Assembly: GCA_035325705.1 (NCBI GenBank)
Contig: DAOKZI010000010.1
Coordinates: 96,202-160,201, forward strand
DNA: 64,000 nucleotides
Origin: Ga0077536 sp035325705
GTDB taxonomy: Bacteria; Pseudomonadota; Gammaproteobacteria; Ga0077536
Direction: 5' to 3'
The translations under genes were made by a program, and so were the position numbers. Of the stretch, positions 57,611-64,000 are shown piece by piece (positions within the stretch are counted from its first letter, which is position 1; the number at the start of each line of letters is the position of its first letter). A model generated the notes under the pieces. It had not been told where the DNA came from, did no database searches, and was given only the letters and a program-made list of their open reading frames with translations.

Positions 57611-57626
57611 TGGCATGTCGCTTGCT
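57611..57626 (+). promoter_or_regulatory. Sigma-54-type promoter, divergent pair (right-going)
   Basis: TGGCATGtcgcTTGCT matches the consensus fully. Predicted start about 57637, 33 bases before the ATG at 57670, with GAGGAGAAA between. Confidence 0.82.
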
Positions 57627-57669
57627 CGAGGCATGTTTCATGACGCTCAACGTATCGAGGAGAAACGTG

Positions 57670-57906
57670 ATGCCCGCTTGCAATACCTGTGGCAACGTTT
57701 ACGACAAGGCTTTCCAAATCGTGCACGAAGGCGCTTCGTATTGGTTCGACAGTTTCGAATGCGCCATCGCGCAGCTCGCCCCGAGCTGCGAGCACTGCCG
57801 CTGCCGGATCATCGGCCACGGCGTCGAAGCCGATGGCCGTCTGTACTGCTGCGTGCACTGTGCGAAGCAGGAAGGGGAAGGACGCTTGCGCGATCGCGCG
57901 GAATAG
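57670..57906 (+). CDS. Metallothionein-like Cys-rich protein
   Basis: The 78-residue product has nine cysteines (4, 7, 31, 40, 43, 45, 60, 61, 64) in CNTCGN, FECAI, SCEHCRC and YCCVHC, plus histidines next to them. The FDSFECAI...LAP.CEHC.CRIIGHGVEADG...YCC.HCA pattern is a conserved small-protein family often labelled prokaryotic metallothionein. It probably binds zinc or copper. It is distinct in layout from the SmtA-like protein at 41509. The ATG at 57670 lies behind a perfect sigma-54-type promoter. Confidence 0.78.
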   Translation: MPACNTCGNVYDKAFQIVHEGASYWFDSFECAIAQLAPSCEHCRCRIIGHGVEADGRLYCCVHCAKQEGEGRLRDRAE

Positions 57907-57917
57907 ATCCGGCGCAC

Positions 57918-57933
57918 TGGCACGCGCCTTGCG
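57918..57933 (+). promoter_or_regulatory. Sigma-54-type promoter for the operon reaching Ku and LigD
   Basis: TGGCACGcgccTTGCG has a perfect -24 element and correct spacing. Predicted start about 57944, 29 bases before the ATG at 57973, with GGAGG between. Confidence 0.78.
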
Positions 57934-57972
57934 GCAAGGGGGACATCGATCCACGTACCGCGGAGGTTTCCG

Positions 57973-58563
57973 ATGTACACCATCACCGGCGCATTCAATC
58001 GCAGTGCCGATGCGGAGCTCGCGATCGAGGCCCTGCACGACGCGGGTTTCGCGCTCGACAATGGGCCGCCGAGCGCGAGCGCCGCCACCGACGGCGGCAC
58101 TGCCGCGCTCCCGACCCCGGATCCGGCTTTCGACGTCTCGGCCGAGCCCGCGGCTTCGGCCGGCGCCGAGCACGCGCCGCATACGGCCGTCAAAGGCATC
58201 GCCGTCGGCGGTACGCTGGGTTTCATCGTCGGTCTCGGCGCGCTGCCGGTGCTCGGGCCGGCAGCGCCGTTCGCCGGCGCCGGCGTCGGCGCCTACGGCG
58301 GCTCGCTGCTCGGTGCGCTGAAGGGCATGAAGGGTGCGGACGAGTCCGCGGCGCGCCGCGACGACGAGAACGCGCGCGCCGGCGATGTCGAAGATCCGGC
58401 CGCCGCCGATCGTGCGCGCATCGAACGCGGCGAAGGCGGCGTGATCACGGTCGCCGCGCACGGCGAAGACGGGCGCGAAAAAGCCACCGAGATTCTCTGG
58501 TCCTGCGGCGCCGTGTCGGTGACGCAAGGCGAAGCCGGGGACAGTCCCGTGCCGCCGGGATGA
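57973..58563 (+). CDS. Stress-type protein with glycine-rich membrane segment
   Basis: The 196-residue product starts with a ferredoxin-like alpha/beta piece (MYTITGAFNRSADAELAIEALHDAGFA), as in general-stress proteins of the YflT/DUF1269-like kind. A Gly/Ala hydrophobic hairpin follows (GIAVGGTLGFIVGLGALPVLG and GAGVGAYGGSLLGALKG, about residues 74-118). The C-terminal half ends with GGVITVAAHGEDGREKATEILWSCGAVSV, a second small alpha/beta unit. The general layout matches envelope stress proteins of unknown function. Its stop overlaps the next start (ATGA). Confidence 0.68.
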   Translation: MYTITGAFNRSADAELAIEALHDAGFALDNGPPSASAATDGGTAALPTPDPAFDVSAEPAASAGAEHAPHTAVKGIAVGGTLGFIVGLGALPVLGPAAPFAGAGVGAYGGSLLGALKGMKGADESAARRDDENARAGDVEDPAAADRARIERGEGGVITVAAHGEDGREKATEILWSCGAVSVTQGEAGDSPVPPG

Positions 58564-58844
58564 GCGCGCGGCGCTTGCTGGGCGTCGTCGCCGGCGGCGT
58601 GCTGGCGGCCGCCGTCCTTGCGCAGGACAAAAACGAGACGCTGCCGACCACCGAGCCGCCGGCACCCCCGCCCGGCGTGCCCGCCGCGGGACCCGATACC
58701 GCGCCGCTGCCGCAGGGCACGGACACGCCGGCCTGGGATGCGATCCGGCAGCGCTGCGCGATCGCGATCGACGAGCGTAGCTGCATCGAGGCGGCGCGGC
58801 GCGACGAGGCCCGGCGCGCGCCCGGGCCGCCGCCCCCGCACTGA
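58560..58844 (+). CDS. Small exported Pro-rich protein
   Basis: The 94-residue product has a signal peptide (MSARRLLGVVAGGVLAAAVLAQ) and a Pro/Thr-rich spacer. A short conserved-looking end has two cysteines (WDAIRQRCAIAIDERSCIEAARRDE), a likely disulfide. The ATG overlaps the preceding TGA, and the Ku gene starts two bases after its stop, so it is embedded in the operon. No family was recognised. Confidence 0.6.
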   Translation: MSARRLLGVVAGGVLAAAVLAQDKNETLPTTEPPAPPPGVPAAGPDTAPLPQGTDTPAWDAIRQRCAIAIDERSCIEAARRDEARRAPGPPPPH

Positions 58845-58846
58845 GC

Positions 58847-59794
58847 ATGGCGAGGCAAGGACAGCGCACGGCGGCGCGAGCGGCGTCCGCGGCGCGCCGC
58901 GCGAAGGCCGCGCCGGCCGCGGAAGCGGCGAGCGCGGACGAGGCCAAGGACGAAGTCGCGAGCGGCGGGCGCGCGCTGTGGACCGGCCAGATCAGGCTCT
59001 CGCTGGTCGCCGTGCCCGTGCGCTTGCACGCCGCGGTGCGTTCGAGCGCGCGGCTCGCCCTGCATCAGATCCACCGGCCCAGCGGCAAGCGCATCCGCTA
59101 CGAGAAGATCGCGCCCGGGGTCGGGCCCGTCGACGTCGCCGACATCGTGCGCGGCTACGAGATCAGCCGCGGCCACTACGTGCTGCTCGAAGACGAGGAG
59201 ATCGATCGGCTGCGCGTGGAAGCCAAACGCACCTTCGAGCTCGTGCAGTTCGTCGATCACTGCGAGATCGATCCGATCTATTTCGATCGACCCTACTACG
59301 TGACGCCCGACGGCCAGCTCGCCGAGGACGCCTATCGCGTACTGCGCGACGCGCTGCGCCGGACGCGCAAGCTCGGCCTCGGCCAGCTCGTGCTGCGCGG
59401 TCGCGAATACCTCGCGACGCTCGCGCCCTGCGGCCCGGGCCTGATGCTCGAGACGCTGCGCTTCGCCGACGAGATCCGCGCGGCGCACGGCGTGTTCGCG
59501 CCGATCGACGCGACGCCCGCGGCCGGCGAGACCGTCGAGCTCGCGGAAGAGCTGATACGCCGCAAGACGGCGGCCTTCGATGCGACGAGCTTCCACGATC
59601 GCTATGCCGATGCCTTGAAGGCGCTGATCGACGCGAAGGCTGCGAAACGGCCACCGCTCGCCGTCGACGAGGAAGCGCCGCCGTCGGGCGCGCAGATCAT
59701 CGATCTGGTCGCCGCATTGAAGCAGAGCGTCGGCGAAGCCGGCGGCAAGCGCGCGCCGAAGTCGGCCCCCGCGCGACGCCGGCGCAGCGGATGA
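58847..59794 (+). CDS. ku: Ku protein, DNA end binding for non-homologous end joining
   Basis: The 315-residue product is a bacterial Ku homodimer subunit, which rings broken DNA ends and recruits LigD. The Ku core (about residues 45-290) shows LWTGQIRLSLVAVPVRLHAAV, HQIHRPSGKRIRYEKIAPGVGPVDVADIVRGYEISRG, YVLLEDEEIDRLRVEAKRTFELVQFV and DPIYFDRPYYVTPDG. The N-terminus (about 40 residues) is Ala/Arg-rich, and the C-terminus is a basic tail (KRAPKSAPARRRRSG) as in DNA-binding extended Ku forms. The stop overlaps the ligD start by four bases. Confidence 0.92.
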   Translation: MARQGQRTAARAASAARRAKAAPAAEAASADEAKDEVASGGRALWTGQIRLSLVAVPVRLHAAVRSSARLALHQIHRPSGKRIRYEKIAPGVGPVDVADIVRGYEISRGHYVLLEDEEIDRLRVEAKRTFELVQFVDHCEIDPIYFDRPYYVTPDGQLAEDAYRVLRDALRRTRKLGLGQLVLRGREYLATLAPCGPGLMLETLRFADEIRAAHGVFAPIDATPAAGETVELAEELIRRKTAAFDATSFHDRYADALKALIDAKAAKRPPLAVDEEAPPSGAQIIDLVAALKQSVGEAGGKRAPKSAPARRRRSG

Positions 59795-62262
59795 GGCGCC
59801 GCGCGGCCGCGCTCGAGGCCTATCGGCGCAGACGCGACTTCACGCGCACGCCGGAGCCGGGCGACGCGCCGGCCCGGGCGCACGGCGCGCGCTTCGTCGT
59901 GCAAAAGCACGCGGCGCGCCGCCTGCACTACGACTTCCGGCTCGAGCTCGACGGCGTGCTGAAAAGCTGGGCGGTGACGCGCGGCCCCAGCCTGCGCGCG
60001 GGCGAGCGCCGGCTCGCGATGCGCACCGAAGATCATCCGCTCGCCTATGCCGAATTCGAAGGCGTGATCCCGGCCGGCAACTACGGCGCGGGCGCCGTGC
60101 TGGTGTGGGATACGGGCGAGTGGGAGGCGCTGGACGACGCGCACGCGGGCCTCGCGCGCGGCCACCTGCGCTTCGTGCTGCACGGCCGGCGCCTGCGCGG
60201 CCGCTGGTCGCTCATCCGCATGGGGCCTGCGCGCGCCAAGGAAGCCTGGCTGCTGGTGAAGGCCGACGACGCGCAGGCCGATGCGAGCCGCGACGTGCTG
60301 CGCGAGGACACGAGCGTCGCGAGCGGCCGCACGCTGAGCGAGATCGCCCACGCCGAACCGGCGAAAAAGCACTCCTCATCCGCCGCGAAGCCGCCGGCGC
60401 AGCGCCCGCGGCGGCAGCGCCGCCACGCCTGCCCCGGCTTCGTCGAGCCGGCGCTCGCGACGCTGGTGACGGCGCTGCCCGGCGGTAAAGAGTGGATCTA
60501 TGAAACCAAATACGACGGCTATCGCGCGCTGCTCGCTGCCTCGGGCGCCGAGGTGCACGTCTATACGCGCAACGGGCTCGACTGGACGGCGCGCTTCGCG
60601 AACCTCGCCGCCGAAGCGGCGGCCCGCGAATTCGACGGCGCGCTCATCGACGGCGAGATCGTCGTCGCCGATGCGCAGGGCCGCAGCAGCTTCCATGCGC
60701 TGCAGCGGGCGCTCTCCGCGACGCACGCGATCTTCACTTATCAGGCTTTCGATCTGCTGCAGCTCGCCGGTCGCTCGCTGCGCGAGCTGCCGCTGCTGGC
60801 GCGCAAGACGGAACTCGCGCGGCTGCTCGATGCGCAGGGGAGGCCGGACGCGCGGCTGCGCTACGCGGATCACGTCGCGGATCTCGATCTCGACGCCTGG
60901 CGTGGGCTCTGCGCGAGCGGCTTCGAGGGCTTGATCGCCAAGCGCGCGCGAGCGCCCTATCGCAGCGGCCGCGGGCGCGACTGGCTCAAAATCAAATGCC
61001 GGCACGACGAGGAATACGTGCTCGGCGGCTACTGCCCTTCGGCGCGCGGCCTGCCCTTTGCCTCGGTGCTGCTCGGACGCTACGGTGAGGACGGCCTGCA
61101 CTATGCGGGCCGCGCCGGCAGCGGCCTCGATGCCGAGGAGCGACGCGCCTGGCTCGCGCGTTTCCGTCCGCTGCAGCGGGCGCGCTCGCCCTTCGTCGAT
61201 GTGGTGCCCGCGGCGATTGCGCGCGGCGCCGTGTGGCTCGAACCGACGCTCGTCGCGCAGGTACACTCGGCCGGCGAAACGGCCGATGGGCGCGTGCGCC
61301 AGGGCAGCCTGCGCGGCCTGCGCGAGGACAAGCCGGCCCGCAGCGTGCGCAAGGAGAACGCCATGGACGAAGAACGCGCCGTGGACATCGCCGGCGTCCG
61401 CATCACGCACGCGTCGCGGCCGGTCTACGCGACGCCGCCGCTCAGCAAGCGCGAAGTCGCGGAGTATCTGGCGCGCGTCGCGCCGCGCATGCTGCCCCAC
61501 GTCGGCGGCCGTCTGCTGAGCCTGCTGCGCTGTCCCGGCGGCGCGCACGCGAAGTGCTTCTACCAGCGTCATCCCGCGGCTGCCGCCGGCGCGGCGATAC
61601 GGCGCTATCGCGACGGCGAGGACACCTATCTGTACATCGAGGACGCGCGCGGGCTGCTGGAGCTCGCGCAGGCGAACGCGCTCGAGTTCCATCCCTGGGG
61701 ATCGCGGGTCGATCGTCTCGAGCAACCCGAGCGCCTCGTCTTCGATCTCGATCCCGACGAAGCGCTGCCTTTCGCCGAAGTGCGCGAAGCGGCCGCCGAG
61801 CTGCGCGAAGTGCTGCTGGCCCTGGGTCTCGCCCCGCTGCCGATGCTCAGCGGCGGCAAGGGCGTGCACGTGATCGCGCCGCTCGAACGCCGTCACGCCT
61901 GGCCCACGGTGAAGGCCTTCGCGCGCGGCGTCGCCGAACGGCTGGCCGCCGAGCTGCCCGCACGCTACGTCGCCGTGATGAGCAAGTCGCGGCGCCGCGG
62001 CCGCATCTTCGTCGACTATCTGCGCAACGAGCGCGCGGCCACCGCGATTGCGCCGTACTCACCGCGCGCCCGCTCCGGCGCGCCCATCGCCTGGCCGCTG
62101 TCCTGGCGCGCCCTCGCCACCGCCGACAGCGCCGCGCAGATGACGATCCGAGATCTCGACGACCGCGCCCTCCGCCGCCGCGATCCCTGGGTCGCATGGG
62201 AAGAGCATCGCCGTCCTTTGCGCGCGGCCGCCTTGCGGGCGGTGGGGGTGGAGCTTCGGTGA
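59791..62262 (+). CDS. ligD: LigD, multifunctional NHEJ ligase/polymerase/phosphoesterase
   Basis: The 823-residue product has three domains in the order phosphoesterase, ligase, polymerase. The phosphoesterase (about residues 25-190) shows RFVVQKHAARRLHYDFRLEL and HPLAYAEFEGVIPAGNYGAG. The ATP-dependent ligase (about 215-520) has the nucleotidyl-lysine Lys240 in ETKYDGYR, DGEIV, EGLIAKR and DWLKIKC. The primase-like polymerase (about 540-815) has FDLDPDEALPF and LSGGKGVHVIAPL. This is the Pseudomonas-type LigD layout, and all motifs look intact. The ATG overlaps the Ku stop (ATGA). With Ku it forms the minimal end-joining system, here downstream of a sigma-54-type promoter, which is unusual. 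Confidence 0.92.
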   Translation: MRRRAAALEAYRRRRDFTRTPEPGDAPARAHGARFVVQKHAARRLHYDFRLELDGVLKSWAVTRGPSLRAGERRLAMRTEDHPLAYAEFEGVIPAGNYGAGAVLVWDTGEWEALDDAHAGLARGHLRFVLHGRRLRGRWSLIRMGPARAKEAWLLVKADDAQADASRDVLREDTSVASGRTLSEIAHAEPAKKHSSSAAKPPAQRPRRQRRHACPGFVEPALATLVTALPGGKEWIYETKYDGYRALLAASGAEVHVYTRNGLDWTARFANLAAEAAAREFDGALIDGEIVVADAQGRSSFHALQRALSATHAIFTYQAFDLLQLAGRSLRELPLLARKTELARLLDAQGRPDARLRYADHVADLDLDAWRGLCASGFEGLIAKRARAPYRSGRGRDWLKIKCRHDEEYVLGGYCPSARGLPFASVLLGRYGEDGLHYAGRAGSGLDAEERRAWLARFRPLQRARSPFVDVVPAAIARGAVWLEPTLVAQVHSAGETADGRVRQGSLRGLREDKPARSVRKENAMDEERAVDIAGVRITHASRPVYATPPLSKREVAEYLARVAPRMLPHVGGRLLSLLRCPGGAHAKCFYQRHPAAAAGAAIRRYRDGEDTYLYIEDARGLLELAQANALEFHPWGSRVDRLEQPERLVFDLDPDEALPFAEVREAAAELREVLLALGLAPLPMLSGGKGVHVIAPLERRHAWPTVKAFARGVAERLAAELPARYVAVMSKSRRRGRIFVDYLRNERAATAIAPYSPRARSGAPIAWPLSWRALATADSAAQMTIRDLDDRALRRRDPWVAWEEHRRPLRAAALRAVGVELR

Positions 62263-62273
62263 CGGCTTTTTTT

Positions 62274-62400
62274 GCCGCAGAGAACACCGAGAACACAGAG
62301 AAGAAAGCTTTCTGAGTACGCGCTGGAAACCTCACGAGACGCCCTTGCGTGTTACCACCGAGCCCTCTCTACCCTCTGTGTTCTCGGTGTTCTCTGTGGC
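62274..62400. repeat. Family-3 inverted repeat element
   Basis: Inverted ends (left with one change, GCCGCAGAGAACACCGAG... at 62274-62300; right complement 62374-62400) are nearly identical to those at 18698-18832. It lies between convergent genes. Confidence 0.9.
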
Positions 62401-62428
62401 AAAAAACAGAATTTCCCGAGCGCAGACG

Positions 62429-62722
62429 TCAACCGATGTCGGTGTCGCCCGAGGAGAGAGACTGGAGCGCGTCGCGCGTCGAGGCGATGTGGAGCTTGCC
62501 GTGGCGGCCGTAGGGCTTCCAGAGCTTGCGGCCGTCGCGCCAGATTGCGAGCGGATAGGTGTTGCCGTCGACGACGCCGCGGATCAGCTCGAGAGCGAAG
62601 GTCGCGGCTTCGTTGACGGAGTCGAAGCGATGCCAGGTGTCGCCGGAGGGGCGGCGTACCTGCAGCACGACCACGCCGGGCGGCGTGGGCGGCGGTTCTC
62701 CGGCGCGGCGGAAGTGCGGCAC
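62429..62722 (-). CDS. Small protein of unknown function
   Basis: The 97-residue product has a beta-strand and helix mix (VVVLQVRRPSGDTWHRFDSVNEAATFALELIRGVVDGNTYPLAIWRDGRKLWKPYG). This suggests a compact alpha/beta domain of about 60 residues. No signal peptide and no recognised family. It is 16 bases from the phosphatidyltransferase gene on the same strand and probably cotranscribed with it. Confidence 0.6.
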   Translation of the reverse strand: MPHFRRAGEPPPTPPGVVVLQVRRPSGDTWHRFDSVNEAATFALELIRGVVDGNTYPLAIWRDGRKLWKPYGRHGKLHIASTRDALQSLSSGDTDIG

Positions 62723-62738
62723 GAGGAGGCGCTCCCGA

Positions 62739-63332
62739 TCAAGGCTTGGGTATGCGCAGCGTGCGGCTGACCATCAGACAGCCGGAGACGGCGTAAGGCA
62801 GCACCAGCGCGTGCAGCCAGGTGTCGCCCCAGCGCAGTCCCCACATCGCGTCCTGTGCCACGCCCCACATCAGGATGCCGAGAGGAACGACGCTGGTCGG
62901 AATCGGCGTGCCTTCGAAATGCGTCACGCGCCCGTGCCGGGCGCTGAGCGCATCCGCCGTCACGTTGTAGCGCGCGAGGCGGCTGAGGCCGCACAGCACG
63001 AAGAAGACGAGGACCACTGCGTCGGGCCAGGTATCGAGGCCGGCGGCGAACGCGATGGCCGCCGGCGCGACGCCGAAGGACACGAGATCGGCCAATGAAT
63101 CGAGCTCGCGTCCGAGCACGCTGTGCTCTTGCCGCCAGCGTGCGACGCGGCCGTCGCAGACGTCGAAGACCAGCGCGAGCACGACGAGACCCGCGGCGAT
63201 CGCGAGCCCGCCGTGCCGTCCGCCGCTCGCGTAGGCGAGCGCGTACAGCACCGCCGTCATGCCGCACGCGCCGTTCGCGAGCGTCAGGAAGTCGGCGACG
63301 TGGAAGCTGCGAATCAGCGACAGGTGACGCAT
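62739..63332 (-). CDS. pssA: CDP-alcohol phosphatidyltransferase, likely phosphatidylserine synthase
   Basis: The 197-residue inner-membrane enzyme transfers a phosphatidyl group from CDP-diacylglycerol, most likely to serine. The signature DG(x2)AR(x8)G(x3)D(x3)D is complete (DVCDGRVARWRQ, then GRELDSLADLVSFG). The N-terminal block SFHVADFLTLANGACGM resembles PssA type II. Six hydrophobic stretches follow. The ATG at 63332 is preferred; an upstream ATG at 63380 would add 16 Arg/Asp/Pro-rich residues. The serine specificity is inferred, since phosphatidylglycerol- and inositol-type enzymes share the motif. Confidence 0.82.
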   Translation of the reverse strand: MRHLSLIRSFHVADFLTLANGACGMTAVLYALAYASGGRHGGLAIAAGLVVLALVFDVCDGRVARWRQEHSVLGRELDSLADLVSFGVAPAAIAFAAGLDTWPDAVVLVFFVLCGLSRLARYNVTADALSARHGRVTHFEGTPIPTSVVPLGILMWGVAQDAMWGLRWGDTWLHALVLPYAVSGCLMVSRTLRIPKP

Positions 63333-63389
63333 CGGCGGCCGATCGTCACGCCGGCGCGGATCGCCCGGCACCAGCAGCACGACGGCTGC

Positions 63390-63644
63390 TCAGCGAGCGG
63401 TGTTCTTGCCCTGGTCGCGGTGGACCGCCGGATCCTCGCCGCGCGCCCGCGCGCGGCCAGCGGCTTCCGCCTGTTCGCCTTCGCGGGCTTCGGCTTCGCT
63501 CAGATCGCCGGCGTCCTCGATGGCGTCCTGACCACGCGAGGAATGTACGAACGCCTGCTGTGCTTCGTTGTAGCGGCGGGCGGATTCCTTGTCGCCTTCG
63601 CCCTGGTTGCGCCCGCCGCTGGAATCCTTACGTTGCTCTTTCAT
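63390..63644 (-). CDS. Small highly hydrophilic stress-type protein
   Basis: The 84-residue product is almost wholly charged and polar (KEQRKDSSGGRNQGEGDKESARRYNEAQQAFVHSS...). It has no hydrophobic core, much like seed-type hydrophilins or KGG-repeat stress proteins. AAAGGAGAG precedes the ATG at 63644, and a sigma-54-type promoter lies at 63676. Function unknown. Confidence 0.65.
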   Translation of the reverse strand: MKEQRKDSSGGRNQGEGDKESARRYNEAQQAFVHSSRGQDAIEDAGDLSEAEAREGEQAEAAGRARARGEDPAVHRDQGKNTAR

Positions 63645-63675
63645 CGGTGCTCTCCTTTGCACGTGATGCGGGTTC

Positions 63676-63691
63676 AGCAAGCATCATGCCT
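63676..63691 (-). promoter_or_regulatory. Sigma-54-type promoter for the hydrophilic protein
   Basis: On the minus strand AGGCATGatgcTTGCT has correct spacing and one deviation at the first base. Predicted start about 63665, 21 bases before the start codon. Confidence 0.7.
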
Positions 63692-63761
63692 TCGGCGGCG
63701 CAGGGCAAGTCCGCGCGGCACTTCAGGTGCCGGACGAACACCGACAATATCGCCGCCAATT

Positions 63762-63782
63762 CGCCTGTAATTCGTGCACACG
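63762..63782. promoter_or_regulatory. Candidate activator-binding dyad upstream of the hydrophilin promoter
   Basis: CGCCTGTAA-TTC-GTGCACACG is an imperfect dyad of the same 9-3-9 layout as the other candidate sites, 71 bases upstream of the promoter at 63676-63691. Confidence 0.35.
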
Positions 63783-63830
63783 AGCTGGTAAGACTTGCCG
63801 TCGCGCGCCCAAGTGCGCCGCCTCCAGGCC

Positions 63831-63974
63831 GTAGGTTGGGCTGACGAAGGAAGCCCAACAAGAAGGCGGCACAGCGCGCTGCCATGCGCTCTTGCGCGAC
63901 AACGCCTGGCGGCATCGTGTCCTTCTTCCGGCGCTGAGGGCTCCTACGTTGGGCTTCCTTCGTCAGCCCAACGG
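63831..63974. repeat. Family-2 repeat pair
   Basis: GTAGGTTGGGCTGACGAAGG and an inverted copy (TTGGGCTTCCTTCGTCAGCC) flank about 80 bases near the right edge. I see no gene from 63645 to the end of the window. Confidence 0.85.
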
Positions 63975-64000
63975 TCATGAAGCGCGTGCGTCACCCGCAA

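Noticed and set aside
1..64000. tRNA, rRNA, riboswitch, prophage or integrase genes.
   Set aside because: Reading both strands gave no recognisable cloverleaf, rRNA segment, conserved riboswitch core or recombinase; short RNAs cannot be excluded by eye.

Overview
The window is about 64 kb of GC-rich chromosomal DNA (visibly near 70% GC) from a Gram-negative bacterium. A CusBC-type efflux operon, TamA/TamB, a lipid A deacylase-like protein, TolC and OmpA family proteins show an outer membrane. The gene families and the short palindromic repeats fit Pseudomonadota, most likely a gammaproteobacterium of the Xanthomonadales/Nevskiales/Steroidobacter type. The taxon is an inference. I saw no rRNA, tRNA, CRISPR array, transposase or phage module.

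From 1 to about 26.5 kb the content is ordinary metabolic and envelope DNA: a copper/silver efflux operon cut by the left edge, a heme-binding DUF3365 protein, a duplicated DUF1428 protein, a decayed cupin gene, a formaldehyde-dehydrogenase-like enzyme, succinate-semialdehyde dehydrogenase, a small mechanosensitive channel, tamA-tamB, two further aldehyde dehydrogenases, a patatin, an acyl-CoA dehydrogenase and an FMN-binding glutamate synthase-like protein. Many gaps hold palindromic repeats of three families.

From about 26.8 kb to the right end the character changes. Small envelope and stress genes dominate: BON-domain proteins, a glycine-zipper lipoprotein, DUF883/holin-like/DUF1328/DUF421 proteins, metallothionein-like proteins, PRC-barrel, EF-hand and hemerythrin proteins, an OmpA-like and a beta-barrel protein, DUF3182, an AsmA-like protein, and Ku plus LigD for end joining. 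Seventeen promoter-like sites with the sigma-54 layout (GG-N10-GC, mostly TGGCAYG-N4-TTGCW) sit in front of these genes on both strands. Almost all lie 20-75 bases upstream of a start codon, and several are divergent pairs. Inside the same region, at 36.2 kb, lies a sigma-54 activator with no receiver domain, followed by a NarL-type response regulator. An orphan kinase-like protein with a degraded ATPase part and a large PAS/kinase/double-receiver protein are close by. The simplest reading is a clustered sigma-54 stress and envelope regulon built around a local activator. This is the main discovery candidate of the window.

A four-gene operon at 45.1-51.9 kb (TVP38-like membrane protein, six-hairpin glycosidase, GT4 glycosyltransferase, and a fusion of an alkaline-phosphatase-superfamily phosphodiesterase with an endonuclease/exonuclease/phosphatase domain) looks like an uncharacterised glycan or glycolipid system. 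The right end carries a phosphatidylserine-synthase-like enzyme and a small hydrophilic protein.
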